A stretch of DNA of 64,000 bases from Halosegnis longus (GCF_009663395.1 NZ_QKNW01000001.1:2232001-2296000); one strand, 5' to 3'; positions 35,086-44,103 are shown, counted from the first letter of the stretch. The notes: generated by a model not told the origin, from the sequence alone. A program made the numbers and translations.

Positions 35086-36111
35086 TCACAACAGCGAGTA
35101 GATGTGTTCGTCGTACGTCTCGCGGACGCGGTCGCCCCAGTTGTGGGTGTAGGTGTCGATGATGTCGTCGGCCACGTCGCCACGGAGATACTTCACGATG
35201 CCCCGGTCGCCGGTGCGGTCGCGCAGGTGCGTCGTGAAGAAGTGCCGGAAGTAGTGGGGGGTGACGTTCTCCTCTGCGCCGCCGCCGGTCCGGTACCAGC
35301 CCCGCCGTGTGGCGTACGACTGGACCGACTGGCCCACCATCCCGATGGTGAGTCGGCGGCCCCACTCGCTCGTCGAGCAGAACAGCGGCTCTCCAGCGGC
35401 TCGCGTCTCCGGGCGAACCGCGAGCCAGCGCTTGAGGACGCGTTTCAGCTCCGAATCGACGGGGATGACGGTCGCGCGTCGGCGCTTGTTCGATTCCGTC
35501 CGCTCTTCGCCGTTGACGACGACGCCGCGAGACGGCTCCGCGGAGACGTACAGCGAGTCCGGGCGGCCGTCAAGTCCGCCGCGGTGGCCGGTGTCGAACG
35601 CCGCCTGCACTTCACTGTCGTCGAGATACAGGTCCTGCACGTCCAGATTACACAGTTCCCCGACACGCATCCCGGTCTTGAGCAGCGTCACGACGACCGC
35701 GCGGTCGAGCGGGTGCTCGATGTCTGTGACGAACTCCCGCATCTCTGGGAGCATGATCTCACGACGTGCGGGGTCCGTGTCGATGGATTCGTCCATCTCC
35801 TCCAAGACGAGCGTCATCGGGTTCTGCTCGAAGACGCCGACCTGCGTCATGTACGCGTAAAACCGGTGGAGATACGACGCATACGAGGCGACGGTCGAGG
35901 GGGCGCGTCCGTCGCGGAGCGTGTGGACCCACGCCATACAGCCCCGTTGGGTCGCGTCGGCGAGCGTGACGCCCCGCTCCGCCCGGATGAAGCTCTCGAA
36001 CTCCCTGAGAACGCGCTCGTAGGCCTCTCGCGTGCGTTCGGTCTTCCCGTGGTAGGTGAGGTCCTGGAGGAAATATCCGACGGGATCATCCGGGTCGGCG
36101 GTCTCACTCAT
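35086..36111 (-). CDS. Chromosomal tyrosine recombinase/integrase (XerC/D-like)
   Basis: A 341-residue site-specific recombinase. The N-terminal SAM-like core-binding domain spans residues 1-110 (TREAYERVLREFESFIRAERG), the catalytic domain 125-341. Catalytic residues seen are Arg in LLKTGMRVGELCNL, the His-x-x-Arg box in TPHYFRHFFTTHL, and the nucleophilic Tyr in IDTYTHNW; the usual LGH motif is LRG. There are no phage or transposon genes around it, so it is probably a resident chromosomal recombinase, not part of an integrated element. Its ATG lies within the end of the DUF5805 gene (8-base overlap). A 21-bp inverted repeat lies upstream of that gene. Confidence 0.9.
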   Translation of the reverse strand: MSETADPDDPVGYFLQDLTYHGKTERTREAYERVLREFESFIRAERGVTLADATQRGCMAWVHTLRDGRAPSTVASYASYLHRFYAYMTQVGVFEQNPMTLVLEEMDESIDTDPARREIMLPEMREFVTDIEHPLDRAVVVTLLKTGMRVGELCNLDVQDLYLDDSEVQAAFDTGHRGGLDGRPDSLYVSAEPSRGVVVNGEERTESNKRRRATVIPVDSELKRVLKRWLAVRPETRAAGEPLFCSTSEWGRRLTIGMVGQSVQSYATRRGWYRTGGGAEENVTPHYFRHFFTTHLRDRTGDRGIVKYLRGDVADDIIDTYTHNWGDRVRETYDEHIYSLL

Positions 36112-36517
36112 CGGTGGAGAGGGTGTATCCGCCGTGGCGGCCGCTGTAGTGAACGCGGTTCTCCTGTTGGAGCGTTTCGAGCGTCTGCTCCAATCGCTCT
36201 TCCACGTCGTCGGTCACGCCGGCGAGCAGTTCATCCCACGACCGGTGTGAATCTGTGTCGAGCAGCTCGACGAGCTGTGTTTCGAGGCCGTTTACCCCAG
36301 GGTTTGCACCCTCCGAACTGCCATTGTCGGGGTTACTCGCATCGGAATCGCCCTCGGCGTCGAATTCGAAGCTTCTGCGCCCCGCCTGCACCATCGTCCG
36401 GACGAACTCCGCCTGACTCATCCCCAATCGGTCTGCGTCCTCGACCCACGCCTCTTTCTGGTAGCGCGGGACGTACGTTCGCACGCTCGCGCGCTCGCGG
36501 TCGTCGTCGGTTGCCAT
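36104..36517 (-). CDS. DUF5805-family protein coupled to the recombinase
   Basis: A 137-residue haloarchaeal protein. The N-terminal 50 residues (VRTYVPRYQKEAWVEDADRLGMSQAEFVRTMVQAGRR) look like a strand-helix-helix DNA-binding unit reminiscent of ribbon-helix-helix proteins; a Gly/Ser/Asn-rich linker follows, then a winged-helix-like C-terminal part (ELLDTDSHRSWDELLAGV...LETLQQENRVHYSGRHGGYTLS). I match the N-terminus to DUF5805 from memory. Overlap with the recombinase gene means coupled translation, suggesting a regulator or directionality/accessory factor for recombination. Confidence 0.75.
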   Translation of the reverse strand: MATDDDRERASVRTYVPRYQKEAWVEDADRLGMSQAEFVRTMVQAGRRSFEFDAEGDSDASNPDNGSSEGANPGVNGLETQLVELLDTDSHRSWDELLAGVTDDVEERLEQTLETLQQENRVHYSGRHGGYTLSTDE

Positions 36518-36611
36518 ACCGGGAGAAACACAGCCAGCATCTTCAAACTATCCCAGATTGCAGAATAAGTGGAGTTATCTCAGCATCTAACCCGCTATCT
36601 ACCGGCGGATG

Positions 36612-36632
36612 TAGATTATATCTAATAATCTA
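36612..36632. repeat. 21-bp inverted repeat, candidate recombination site or operator
   Basis: TAGATTAT (36612-36619) and ATAATCTA (36625-36632) are perfect inverted complements around a 5-base spacer ATCTA. It stands in the most AT-rich stretch of the neighbourhood, about 95 bases upstream of the DUF5805-recombinase operon and about 140 bases before the divergent GT2 gene. Inverted arms around a 5-8 base centre are the layout of tyrosine-recombinase core sites. A second loose pair, ATCTAGC (36628-36634) and GCTAGAT (36654-36660), overlaps its right arm. Confidence 0.5.
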
Positions 36633-36771
36633 GCTCATTATTTCGCTGCGTGGGCTAGATAGATGGATACACCTGGTGAATAGATCGGTGGAGCGAGTCG
36701 GAGCGACAAGCACGCCCCGGCCAGCGAGTAGTTTTCGGCGCACCTAAATATGGGCGTGTCCCATACCGAGT

Positions 36772-37455
36772 ATGGCGGAGTACACCTTCGACGATCTGAG
36801 TGTCGTGATGGGGACGTACAACGAGGTCGAGGCCATCGAGACCGTGCTCAACGACATCGACCGGGTGACCGATGGGCGGGCCGAAGTGGTCTGCGTCGAC
36901 GGGAGCGACGACGCGACCCCGGAGATTGCTCGCGAGCACGGCGCACGGGTCATCGAACAGGAGCCTCGTGGCTACGGCTACGCCGTCAAGGAAGCGCTTG
37001 AGTCGGCCTCTCGTCCGCTCATCATCACGACGGACTGTGACGACACCTACCCGATGGACGCGATTCCGCGCTTCATCGACCTCGTGAACGAGGGATACGA
37101 CGTGGTCTCTGGCGACAGGCTGTATCGCGGCGGCGAGGCGATGCCGACGACGAACCTCATCGGCAACGAACTGTTCGCGCTGGCCGGCTCGGTGCTGATG
37201 GGCGAACGCGTCCACGACACCACGACGGGGATGCGCGCCTACCGCGAGGAAGTCATCCGCAACATCGAGTGGACGGAAAACACCGGTCTCTCCGCGGAGC
37301 TGCTGTTGCGCCCGCTCGGCCGCGGCTACGACGTGTACGAGGAGCCAATCGCGTACGCCGAACGCGCCGGCGAGACGAAACTCGACCCGCTGGCCGGCGG
37401 CTACGCCATCGCCAAGTCCATCGTCAAGGTCTCGCTGCAGGAGCAGTTCCGATAA
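36772..37455 (+). CDS. GT2-family glycosyltransferase (dolichyl-phosphate sugar synthase-like)
   Basis: A 227-residue GT-A glycosyltransferase. LSVVMGTYNEVEAIETVL is the nucleotide-sugar loop, VVCVDGSDDATPEIA the second, and DCDDTYPMDAI the metal-binding DxD; the lack of C-terminal membrane helices matches the short soluble haloarchaeal Dpm1/AglJ-like enzymes that charge dolichol phosphate for N-glycosylation. Donor sugar unknown. A CCTAAATATGG promoter box sits about 25 bases before the ATG, in the AT-rich gap shared with the recombinase operon. The gene has usual haloarchaeal base composition. Confidence 0.87.
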   Translation: MAEYTFDDLSVVMGTYNEVEAIETVLNDIDRVTDGRAEVVCVDGSDDATPEIAREHGARVIEQEPRGYGYAVKEALESASRPLIITTDCDDTYPMDAIPRFIDLVNEGYDVVSGDRLYRGGEAMPTTNLIGNELFALAGSVLMGERVHDTTTGMRAYREEVIRNIEWTENTGLSAELLLRPLGRGYDVYEEPIAYAERAGETKLDPLAGGYAIAKSIVKVSLQEQFR

Positions 37456-37824
37456 TTCCGCGCTACAGTCTACCCTTGCTCGGTCGTCTGTCATCGTTTC
37501 AGTAGTGGATAGTCATAGGGCTCGATATCCTGAATTGCTCGTCTATTGGTGTATGTTATCTGAAAGTACTGTGTTTCGCGGCGTCTGGTGCGCAACTCAT
37601 AAATTATATGCTGCTATATCGAATCTCTCTCGTGCGGACGTGAACCGACTGTTCGAACTGCAACATTTGGGAACCGCGAGCGCGAGCCAACTCCCAGACG
37701 ACACCAGCGAGTACTGGGCGGGGAAAATCCATGTGCAGTTCGGAGACGCCGCTGTGGCTGTGCAATCGGGAGAAAGAGTGAGAACGGCGGCGGCCACGCG
37801 AAGTGGCCGGCGTAACGGGTTGGG
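37456..37824. other. 369-base gap with no confident gene
   Basis: The stretch between the GT2 gene and halorhodopsin is AT-richer than its surroundings at 37480-37630. A TATA-like CATAAATTATATG lies at 37600-37612. From a GTG at 37640 a 62-codon frame reads to a TAG at 37826-37828, inside the halorhodopsin stop region; it includes a DDTSEYWAG stretch but has weak third-position GC and no family I know. I do not call it a gene. The other frames show nothing better. Confidence 0.3.
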
Positions 37825-38655
37825 TTAGTCGTCCGCGGGAGCCGAGCCTGCGCTCGTTCGCCGCGACGTGGCGACGGTCTGTTCGTTGGCCGCGACCCAC
37901 CGCAACAGGAGGAACGCGAACACGTACTTCGCGAGCACGTCGAGCGCGGAGTACCCCCACGACGTGAGTCCGACCGACTCCACGATGGCCAGCCCCTCGA
38001 CGCCGAGCGCCCAGATGATCGGGTAGCCGAGCCACAACACGACCGTCATGACGCGGAGGGTTGAGAATATCTCCGCGGTGCCGGCGTCGCTCGCTGCGTC
38101 GGCCCACTCCGTCAGCAGGGCGTACAGCACGACGACGAAGAACGCACAGCTGACGATGTAGAACGCCCACCGAACCATGTAGGAGGACGTGACCAGCGCG
38201 GCCGCGAGGCCGGTGACGCACATCCCGATATCGGCGGCGATGACGGTGAACAGACTGCCTCTGTCCACGTCAGCCAGCAGTCCGAGCGCGAGCAGTATCA
38301 TCGGCGTCGAGAGTGCCCAAGTGAGATAGCGGCCCCACTGGCTCATCACCTCTTGGCCCGCGAGGGCGTGGCCCGCGGGCATCTCGATGAAGCCGACGGT
38401 CAGCCCCGAGAGCAGCCCCAGGTAACTGGAGATGGAGACGAGCGGCACCATCAGCGTCGCTGCCCAGATGAACCGGGCACGGCTGCTCGTAACTGTCCGT
38501 CCCATGTAGACGAACAGGAGAATCGCGAACCCCGCGAGGGCGATGTTCACCCACAGCGAGGAGCTCAACAGCGCGTCGTTTTGTATCTGTGTGAATGCGT
38601 CTGACTGCGTTGTCTGTAGTAGGGCGTTGCCTACTTCGAGTGGTCCCCCGTGCAT
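37825..38655 (-). CDS. hop: Halorhodopsin, light-driven chloride pump
   Basis: A 276-residue seven-helix microbial rhodopsin. Helix C reads WGRYLTWALSTPMILLALGLL: where proton pumps have two Asp residues, this has Thr and Ala, the TSA pattern of chloride pumps. The long B-C loop (GFIEMPAGHALAGQEVMSQ), DIGMCVTGLAAALVTSS of helix D, LGYPIIWALGVEG of helix F and the Schiff-base Lys in LDVLAKYVFAFLLL all match halorhodopsin. It imports Cl- in light to balance osmosis and potential. A CATAAA box (38682-38687 on the plus strand, TTTATG on the coding strand) is 27-30 bases before the ATG. No retinal synthesis (brp/blh) or bat regulator gene is nearby. Confidence 0.95.
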   Translation of the reverse strand: MHGGPLEVGNALLQTTQSDAFTQIQNDALLSSSLWVNIALAGFAILLFVYMGRTVTSSRARFIWAATLMVPLVSISSYLGLLSGLTVGFIEMPAGHALAGQEVMSQWGRYLTWALSTPMILLALGLLADVDRGSLFTVIAADIGMCVTGLAAALVTSSYMVRWAFYIVSCAFFVVVLYALLTEWADAASDAGTAEIFSTLRVMTVVLWLGYPIIWALGVEGLAIVESVGLTSWGYSALDVLAKYVFAFLLLRWVAANEQTVATSRRTSAGSAPADD

Positions 38656-38728
38656 GCAGTGTGGGGTTCGCGCCTCACCCACATAAACTGTGAGATGAAA
38701 TACCAAAGCCCACGGGGCGACACACTGG

Positions 38729-39892
38729 TCACTCGGCGTCGGGCGTCCGGTTCGAACCGCTCGGGAACCACGCGAGGTCGTGGGCGACGTCGAGGTCGAC
38801 CCGGATGGGTTCGTTGAGCGGAATCTCGGCGTCGTGGTTGTGCATGCAGCCGACCGTGTCACCGGAGTCGAGTTCGACCCGATAGAGCACGGTCGGGCCG
38901 AGGAACCGCCGGTGGACGGCCTTCCCGTTGGCCTCGGATATGTCCGCGGGGCGAGCGACCACGTCGTCCGGCCGGAGCATGATGTCCACCTTGGAGCCGT
39001 CGTACTCCGTCGCGAGTCCGTCGACGTTCCGCCGGGCGATTGAGCCGAGCCCGGTTTCGACGATGTCGCCGTCGACGCGACCGGAGACGAAGCTTGCGTG
39101 CCCGAGGAAGGAGGCGACGAACCGCGAACGCGGCTGCTGGAAGACGCGTTCCGGCGTGTCTACCTGCTCTAGCTGCCCGTCGTACATGACCGCGACGCGG
39201 TCGGAGATCGACATCGCCTCCTCCTGGTCGTGGGTGACGGAGACGGCAGTGACGCCCGTCTCCTTCAGAATGCGTCGCACCTCTTCGCGCATCTCGACGC
39301 GGAGCCGTACGTCCAGATTCGAGAACGGCTCATCGAGCAGGAGCACGTCCGGTTCGGGCGCGAGCGAGCGAGCGAGCGCGACGCGCTGTCGTTCTCCCCC
39401 CGAGAGGTCGCTCGGCGAGCGGTCGCCGTACTCCGAAAGCCCGACGAGGTCCAGAAGCGACTGGACGCGCTCGGGGTTCGACGCTTCCAACCCGAAGCTG
39501 ATGTTCTCGGCGACGGAGAGGTGCGGAAACAGCGCGAACTCCTGAAAGACGAGTCCCACGTCGCGGTCTTCGGGTTGCGTGAACCCGCCGTTGTCGGCGA
39601 CGGCCGTGCCGCCGACGCGAATCGTCCCCTCCGACGGTGCCTCGAGACCGGCAATCATCCGGAGGGTCGTCGTCTTCCCACAGCCGGACGGACCGAGCAG
39701 CGTGAGCAGCTCCCCGTCTCGGACGGTGAGGTCGAGTCCAGAAACCGCCGCCGCGTCGCCGAACCGCTTTGTCACGTTCCGGAGCTGTAACACCGGGTCT
39801 CCGTCCTGTGTGGCTGCCGTCCGGGTGTCCTGTTCGAACCGTGGCGAGTCGTCGGTCGCCGGCTGTCGGAACTGCCGTGTGTCGTTGCTCAT
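38729..39892 (-). CDS. ABC transporter ATP-binding protein, ferric iron/spermidine-type (FbpC-like)
   Basis: A 387-residue importer ATPase. Walker A is GPSGCGKTT, Q-loop VFQEFALFPHL, signature LSGGERQRV, Walker B VLLLDEPFSNLD, and the H-loop VTHDQEEAMSISD. After residue 250 come the dimerisation/TOBE regulatory domains typical of Fbp/Pot/Mal importers. In an operon with the permease and iron-type binding protein upstream, it powers Fe(III) or Fe-chelate uptake. Its ATG overlaps the preceding Tat-protein gene by four bases. Confidence 0.92.
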   Translation of the reverse strand: MSNDTRQFRQPATDDSPRFEQDTRTAATQDGDPVLQLRNVTKRFGDAAAVSGLDLTVRDGELLTLLGPSGCGKTTTLRMIAGLEAPSEGTIRVGGTAVADNGGFTQPEDRDVGLVFQEFALFPHLSVAENISFGLEASNPERVQSLLDLVGLSEYGDRSPSDLSGGERQRVALARSLAPEPDVLLLDEPFSNLDVRLRVEMREEVRRILKETGVTAVSVTHDQEEAMSISDRVAVMYDGQLEQVDTPERVFQQPRSRFVASFLGHASFVSGRVDGDIVETGLGSIARRNVDGLATEYDGSKVDIMLRPDDVVARPADISEANGKAVHRRFLGPTVLYRVELDSGDTVGCMHNHDAEIPLNEPIRVDLDVAHDLAWFPSGSNRTPDAE

Positions 39893-40431
39893 GCTTGTGG
39901 CCCTCGTTGGTAGCTCTGTGTGCCCCCGGGGTGTCCCATCGGGTTCTCGGTGCCGACCAACTCCCCGCCCGTCGGGGTGGAGTAGAGCGCGAACAGCAGG
40001 TCGTTGATGAGATAGTAGCGGACGCGCTCTACGTCCGACCCTTGGGGGTCTGGGTCGGCGGTGTCGGCACCCATCTGTTCGAGCGTCGCCGCCCGCCGGT
40101 CGGGCGAGAGGTCACGGAACGGTGCGTCGTCCAGCGTCTCGCTGTACGTGTCCAGATACTCGATCGTCGCCGCGACCTCGCGGGCGTGGTCCGGGCGTGC
40201 ACTCGCGCGCGTCTGCGTGAACCGCCGCACGAACGACTCGATCCCGTCCACCGCTGTCGGGTAGACGACGCGACCGAGCGCGACGAGCGTCGCGAGGTCG
40301 GACTCGTCGAGTGGTCCCGGCGTCGTCTGGCTATCGGCGTCGTCACGGAGCTGGTGGACGCCGACGCCGGCACCGACGCCGAGCCCGACGGCTCCGAGCG
40401 CCTTCGCGAGATCACGGCGGCTGAGTTCCAT
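39889..40431 (-). CDS. Tat-exported gluconate 2-dehydrogenase subunit 3-like protein
   Basis: A 180-residue protein with a twin-arginine signal, ELSRRDLAKALGAVGLGVGAGVG, so it is folded before export. The mature part (LVALGRVVYPTAVDGIESFVRRF ... DLSPDRRAATLEQM ... YYLINDLLFALYSTPTGGELVG) matches the small subunit-3 family of flavin/haem dehydrogenases, yet no large FAD subunit or cytochrome is near. Being inside a ferric ABC operon, it may assist iron binding or reduction at the cell surface; this is inference. Overlaps the ATPase gene by four bases. Confidence 0.78.
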   Translation of the reverse strand: MELSRRDLAKALGAVGLGVGAGVGVHQLRDDADSQTTPGPLDESDLATLVALGRVVYPTAVDGIESFVRRFTQTRASARPDHAREVAATIEYLDTYSETLDDAPFRDLSPDRRAATLEQMGADTADPDPQGSDVERVRYYLINDLLFALYSTPTGGELVGTENPMGHPGGTQSYQRGPQA

Positions 40432-40458
40432 CTGCCGCTCGATTAGGGGAGCCGAAAG

Positions 40459-42483
40459 TTACGTGTTTGGGTCCGCGTCGAGGCTCGTCTCCATGAAAAT
40501 CCCCTCCGGGCCGTAGCCGGGGACGTACGCCGCCGCGCCGTCACAGGCGCGAGCGTCGCGACACCACTCCAGCTCCGGCGAGAGTGCACGCGTCTCACCG
40601 TCGACGCGTTCGACGGGCATCTCGACGCGGTACGTGAAGCCGGTGCCGCCGGGGTAGTCGATGAACGCCGTCGCGACCACCGGCCCCTCGCCGCGCGCGA
40701 CCGAGTTAGACCGTCCGTTCTCGCCCACGAGCGTGAGCGTGTCGTCGGTCACGTCCACGCTGAACGAGACGGAGCCGTCGGTCGGCGTCGCGCCGTAGTA
40801 GGCGCTCGTCTCGTCTGCTCCCGACAGCCGGACCGTGACACTGGTCGCGCCGGGTGGCGTTCCGAGCGTCGTGTCGAGGCCGAGTCGCTCGCCCTGCGCG
40901 ACCGTGACCGGTTGGACGCGGGCCGCCTGTGGCGACCCGTCCGGCGGATTCCAGAAGCCGCGGAACGCGTACCGGTAGAGGTCGCGGTCGGGGTACTCGT
41001 CGGCGATGGCGAACGGCTCGTTGTGGAGCGCGTACACCGTCTCGCCGTCGAAGCCGGGGTCGTTCCGGAGCGGCTGGAACGGGTGATTGAGCCAGCCGCC
41101 GTAGGTGTCGGGCAGGAGGACGACCGCGTCGGTCGGCGGATTCTCGATCGGCTCGTACGCGTCCTCGTAGGTGTCGGTGATTTCGGCGTTGCGACCGAGT
41201 CGCTCGTCGAGCGAGACGGCGGTCACGCCGGCGAACAGGCCGCCCGAGAGCACGAGCACGACGAGGAAGACGGTGCGCGCCCGCGAGGCCGGCAACCGGG
41301 AGTCGAGCAGCGAGTGGAGCCACCGACCGCCGTAGAGCGCGCCGACGGCCGCAAAGGCCGCCGTCGGCAACAGGAGGTCGAAGTGGTAGTAGGGGCCGTG
41401 GGTGGCGATGAAGCCGTCGCCCGGCCGGTCGAGCACACCGAGGATGTTGTAGTTCCCCCAGAAGTAGGCGTTGCCGACGCCGACCGAGAGGAAGACGCCC
41501 GCGAGCGTGAGCTTCCGGGCGGACGGGCGGCGACGGAGCACGGCGGCGACACCGCCGGCGGCGAGTGCAGTTCCGAACAGCCCGCCCGCCACCCAGCTGG
41601 TGTAGAGACTCCACAGTACCTTCCGTGACACCTCCAGCGCGAGCTGAGGCGTGTACATGAGTTCGTGGTCGAGCAGTCGCCGCTGCCCGAAGCCGAGCCC
41701 GTCGAGCGGCGCGAACTCCTGGTACGGGAAGACGAACGGCGAGCCGGTCATCACGGCGTTGTAGCCGAGGGTGACCGCGACGCCGGCGAGTCCGAGGACT
41801 GCGGTCGCGGCCTGTCGCGGGAGCGCGTCTCTCGGATTTCGATACAGCGTCCAGAGGGCGTGGACGATGAACGGCGTCGCGAAGAGGACGGCTGTGAACG
41901 GGCGCGCGAAGAACGCCAGCCCGACTGCCGCGCCCGCGGCGAGGGCACTCCGGCGGCTCCCGGTGCGGTCGGCGCGCAGATAGCCGTACGCGAAGGCGAG
42001 ATTCAACAGCGTCGTCGGCGCGTACGGGAGGAACACCGACGCGTCGATGACGAACAGCGGCGAGAGGCCGACGAATACCGCCGCGAGCAAGCCCGCGCGG
42101 GCGTCGAACACCTCACGCACGACCGCGGCCGTAAGTGCGAGGATGCCACCGCCGATGCCGACGAGCGCGAGCCGGTAGCCGCCCAGCAGCTCGCCGACGG
42201 CGAACATCGCCGCCGGCACCGGGGCGTACTTGGAGTAGAGGCCGTCCGGCGTCTCGATGAAAAACCACGGGCGAAACAGCCCGTCGATGGGGGGATGGAG
42301 CCAGAGTTTGCCGTCCAACAACATCGCGGCCTGCTGGAGATACACTCCTTCGTCGTGGTTGAGCGAGTGGTACGGGAAGACGGTGTTCGCAACCGTCCAG
42401 ATGTCGAGCGCGCCAAAGAGCACGACGGCGGCTGTCGCGGCGAGGACGGGGCGCTCGCGGATGATAGCTCTGGGGTCGCGCAT
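40459..42483 (-). CDS. GT39-like polyprenyl-phosphate-dependent membrane glycosyltransferase
   Basis: A 674-residue protein with roughly eleven membrane helices in its first 430 residues and an extracytoplasmic C-terminal region of about 240 residues. The first loop has SLNHDEGVYLQQAAMLLDGKLWLHPPIDGLFRPWFF, with the Asp-Glu pair of ArnT/PMT (GT39/GT83) catalytic loops, and LYSKYAPVPAAMFAVGELL. It probably transfers a sugar from a lipid-phosphate donor to a protein or lipid outside the cell. It starts one base after the permease stop and lies between the permease and Tat-protein genes of an iron importer, an odd place for such an enzyme. Confidence 0.75.
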   Translation of the reverse strand: MRDPRAIIRERPVLAATAAVVLFGALDIWTVANTVFPYHSLNHDEGVYLQQAAMLLDGKLWLHPPIDGLFRPWFFIETPDGLYSKYAPVPAAMFAVGELLGGYRLALVGIGGGILALTAAVVREVFDARAGLLAAVFVGLSPLFVIDASVFLPYAPTTLLNLAFAYGYLRADRTGSRRSALAAGAAVGLAFFARPFTAVLFATPFIVHALWTLYRNPRDALPRQAATAVLGLAGVAVTLGYNAVMTGSPFVFPYQEFAPLDGLGFGQRRLLDHELMYTPQLALEVSRKVLWSLYTSWVAGGLFGTALAAGGVAAVLRRRPSARKLTLAGVFLSVGVGNAYFWGNYNILGVLDRPGDGFIATHGPYYHFDLLLPTAAFAAVGALYGGRWLHSLLDSRLPASRARTVFLVVLVLSGGLFAGVTAVSLDERLGRNAEITDTYEDAYEPIENPPTDAVVLLPDTYGGWLNHPFQPLRNDPGFDGETVYALHNEPFAIADEYPDRDLYRYAFRGFWNPPDGSPQAARVQPVTVAQGERLGLDTTLGTPPGATSVTVRLSGADETSAYYGATPTDGSVSFSVDVTDDTLTLVGENGRSNSVARGEGPVVATAFIDYPGGTGFTYRVEMPVERVDGETRALSPELEWCRDARACDGAAAYVPGYGPEGIFMETSLDADPNT

Positions 42484-44103
42484 CTACGTTCGCTGCTCCT
42501 GGTGGAGGATGACACCCATCGAGAGCGCGGAGATGACGACGAGCACGAGGGCGGGAATCGCCGCCTGCCCGTACGCGCCGGTCTCGCGCACGCTCCAGAT
42601 GTGGGTGACGAGCGTTTCGAAGCCGAGCGGTCGAAGCATGAGAGTCGCGGGGAGTTCTTTCATAGTAGTGAGGAAGACGAGCGCCGCGCCCGTCGCGACC
42701 CCGGGGACGATGAGCGGGAGCGTCACGGCTCGGAACGTCTGGAGCCGCGACCGACCGAGGGTTCGGGCCGCCTCGTGGAGCCGGCTGTCCACCTGCAGGA
42801 CGGAGGTGCGTATCGAGCCGACCGCCTGCGAGGAGAAGCGAACCACGTACGCGAACACGAGCAGCGGAATCCCGTAGTTGCGGTAGACGACCGGTGCGAT
42901 GTCGAGCGTGAACCACAACAGCGCGAGCGCGAGGACGATCCCCGGCGTCGCGTAGCCGACGTACGGCGCGCGTTCCGCCAGCCGGGAGAGCCGGGAGTCG
43001 GCGTTTGCACCCCGCAGCCCGATCGGGAGTGCGACGACGAGCGAGGCGACCGCCGCGAGCACCGCGACCTGGACGGAGTTGGTCGCGAAGGCCCACTCGA
43101 AGGCCATCCCGTCGGACGCGAGTCCGGTGCCGGGCCGGAACAGCCACGCGGTGAAGATACCGATGGGAAGCCCGACGGCGAGCAGCCCGATACCGGCTGG
43201 TAAGAGCATCGCCGGATACCGGAACACGCCGAGGTCGAAGCCGAACTTCCCGCGGTTCCCGCGGCTCTCGTAGGCTCCGTCGTCGTCGGCCCCAATTTTC
43301 GATTCGAGGAAGAGCACGACGGCGGTGACGGCGAGCAACTGGAGCGACAGCAGGGCGGCGTACCCCTGCTGGAAGGCGTCGAACCGGCTGTAGATGAACT
43401 GCGTGAACACCTGGACGCGCATGAAGGCGGGCGTCCCGAAGTCGGCGAGCGCGTACAGCGCGACCAGCAGGGCACCGGCAGCGATTCCCGGTGCAATCTG
43501 TGGGAGCGTCACGCGCCGGAACGCCTCGAACCGCCCGGCGTTGAGCGTGCGAGCCGCCTCGACGAGCGACGCGTCGAGCGAGAGCAGCGACGCCCGCGTC
43601 GTCAGGAACACGTACGGGTAGGTGTAGATGGTGAGGACGAACGCCGCACCCCAGAAGCCGAACACCGACGGAATCTCCTCGATGCCGAGGGGGGCGAGCA
43701 GGTCGACGAAGGCACCGCGCGGCCCGAACGCCGAGATGAACGCGAACGCACCGAGATAACTGGGGACGGCAAGCGGCAGCGCCGCGGCGACGGTCCAGAA
43801 CCGCTTGAACGGGAGATTCGACTGGACCGTCAACACGGCGAGGGAGACGCCGACGAGGACGCTCGCGGCCGTGACGGCGGCGACCAAGGCAACGCTCCGT
43901 CCGAGGACGGCGAGCGTCGTCGCGGAGGTGAGCAGTGCGGGGATCTGGTCGCCGAGCGTCGCGGTCTGGACGAACAGCCACGCGAGCGGGACGACCAGCA
44001 GGAAGGCGAGCAGAACTGCGATGGCAGTGACTGCCCGGCCACCGAGGTCACCGGAGCCGTCGAGACGGTCGGTAATCGGAGCCGGCCAGTCGGGGACGCT
44101 CAT
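42484..44103 (-). CDS. ABC transporter permease, ferric iron type (FbpB-like)
   Basis: A 539-residue double permease with two repeats of about six helices. Each repeat has the EAA loop that contacts the ATPase: VEAARTLNAGRFEAFRRVTLPQIAPGI in the first and HEAARTLGRSRLQTFRAVTLPLIVPGV in the second. This fused layout is that of FbpB/SfuB/ThiP importers for Fe(III) or thiamine. Its ATG overlaps the stop of the binding-protein gene by four bases, so the two are translated together. Confidence 0.93.
   Translation of the reverse strand: MSVPDWPAPITDRLDGSGDLGGRAVTAIAVLLAFLLVVPLAWLFVQTATLGDQIPALLTSATTLAVLGRSVALVAAVTAASVLVGVSLAVLTVQSNLPFKRFWTVAAALPLAVPSYLGAFAFISAFGPRGAFVDLLAPLGIEEIPSVFGFWGAAFVLTIYTYPYVFLTTRASLLSLDASLVEAARTLNAGRFEAFRRVTLPQIAPGIAAGALLVALYALADFGTPAFMRVQVFTQFIYSRFDAFQQGYAALLSLQLLAVTAVVLFLESKIGADDDGAYESRGNRGKFGFDLGVFRYPAMLLPAGIGLLAVGLPIGIFTAWLFRPGTGLASDGMAFEWAFATNSVQVAVLAAVASLVVALPIGLRGANADSRLSRLAERAPYVGYATPGIVLALALLWFTLDIAPVVYRNYGIPLLVFAYVVRFSSQAVGSIRTSVLQVDSRLHEAARTLGRSRLQTFRAVTLPLIVPGVATGAALVFLTTMKELPATLMLRPLGFETLVTHIWSVRETGAYGQAAIPALVLVVISALSMGVILHQEQRT

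Noticed and set aside
34907-36771. Recombinase region as a provirus or integrative element
   Set aside because: Only two genes, no tRNA, no phage or conjugation genes, flanked by ordinary chromosomal genes on both sides.
37505-37828. Possible small gene between GT2 and halorhodopsin
   Set aside because: Weak codon bias, no recognisable family, and its stop falls in the halorhodopsin stop region; kept only as a gap note.
41665-43981. Long open frames on both strands over the GT39 and permease genes
   Set aside because: They overlap membrane proteins with clear helices and EAA loops; the alternatives are charged low-complexity translations.
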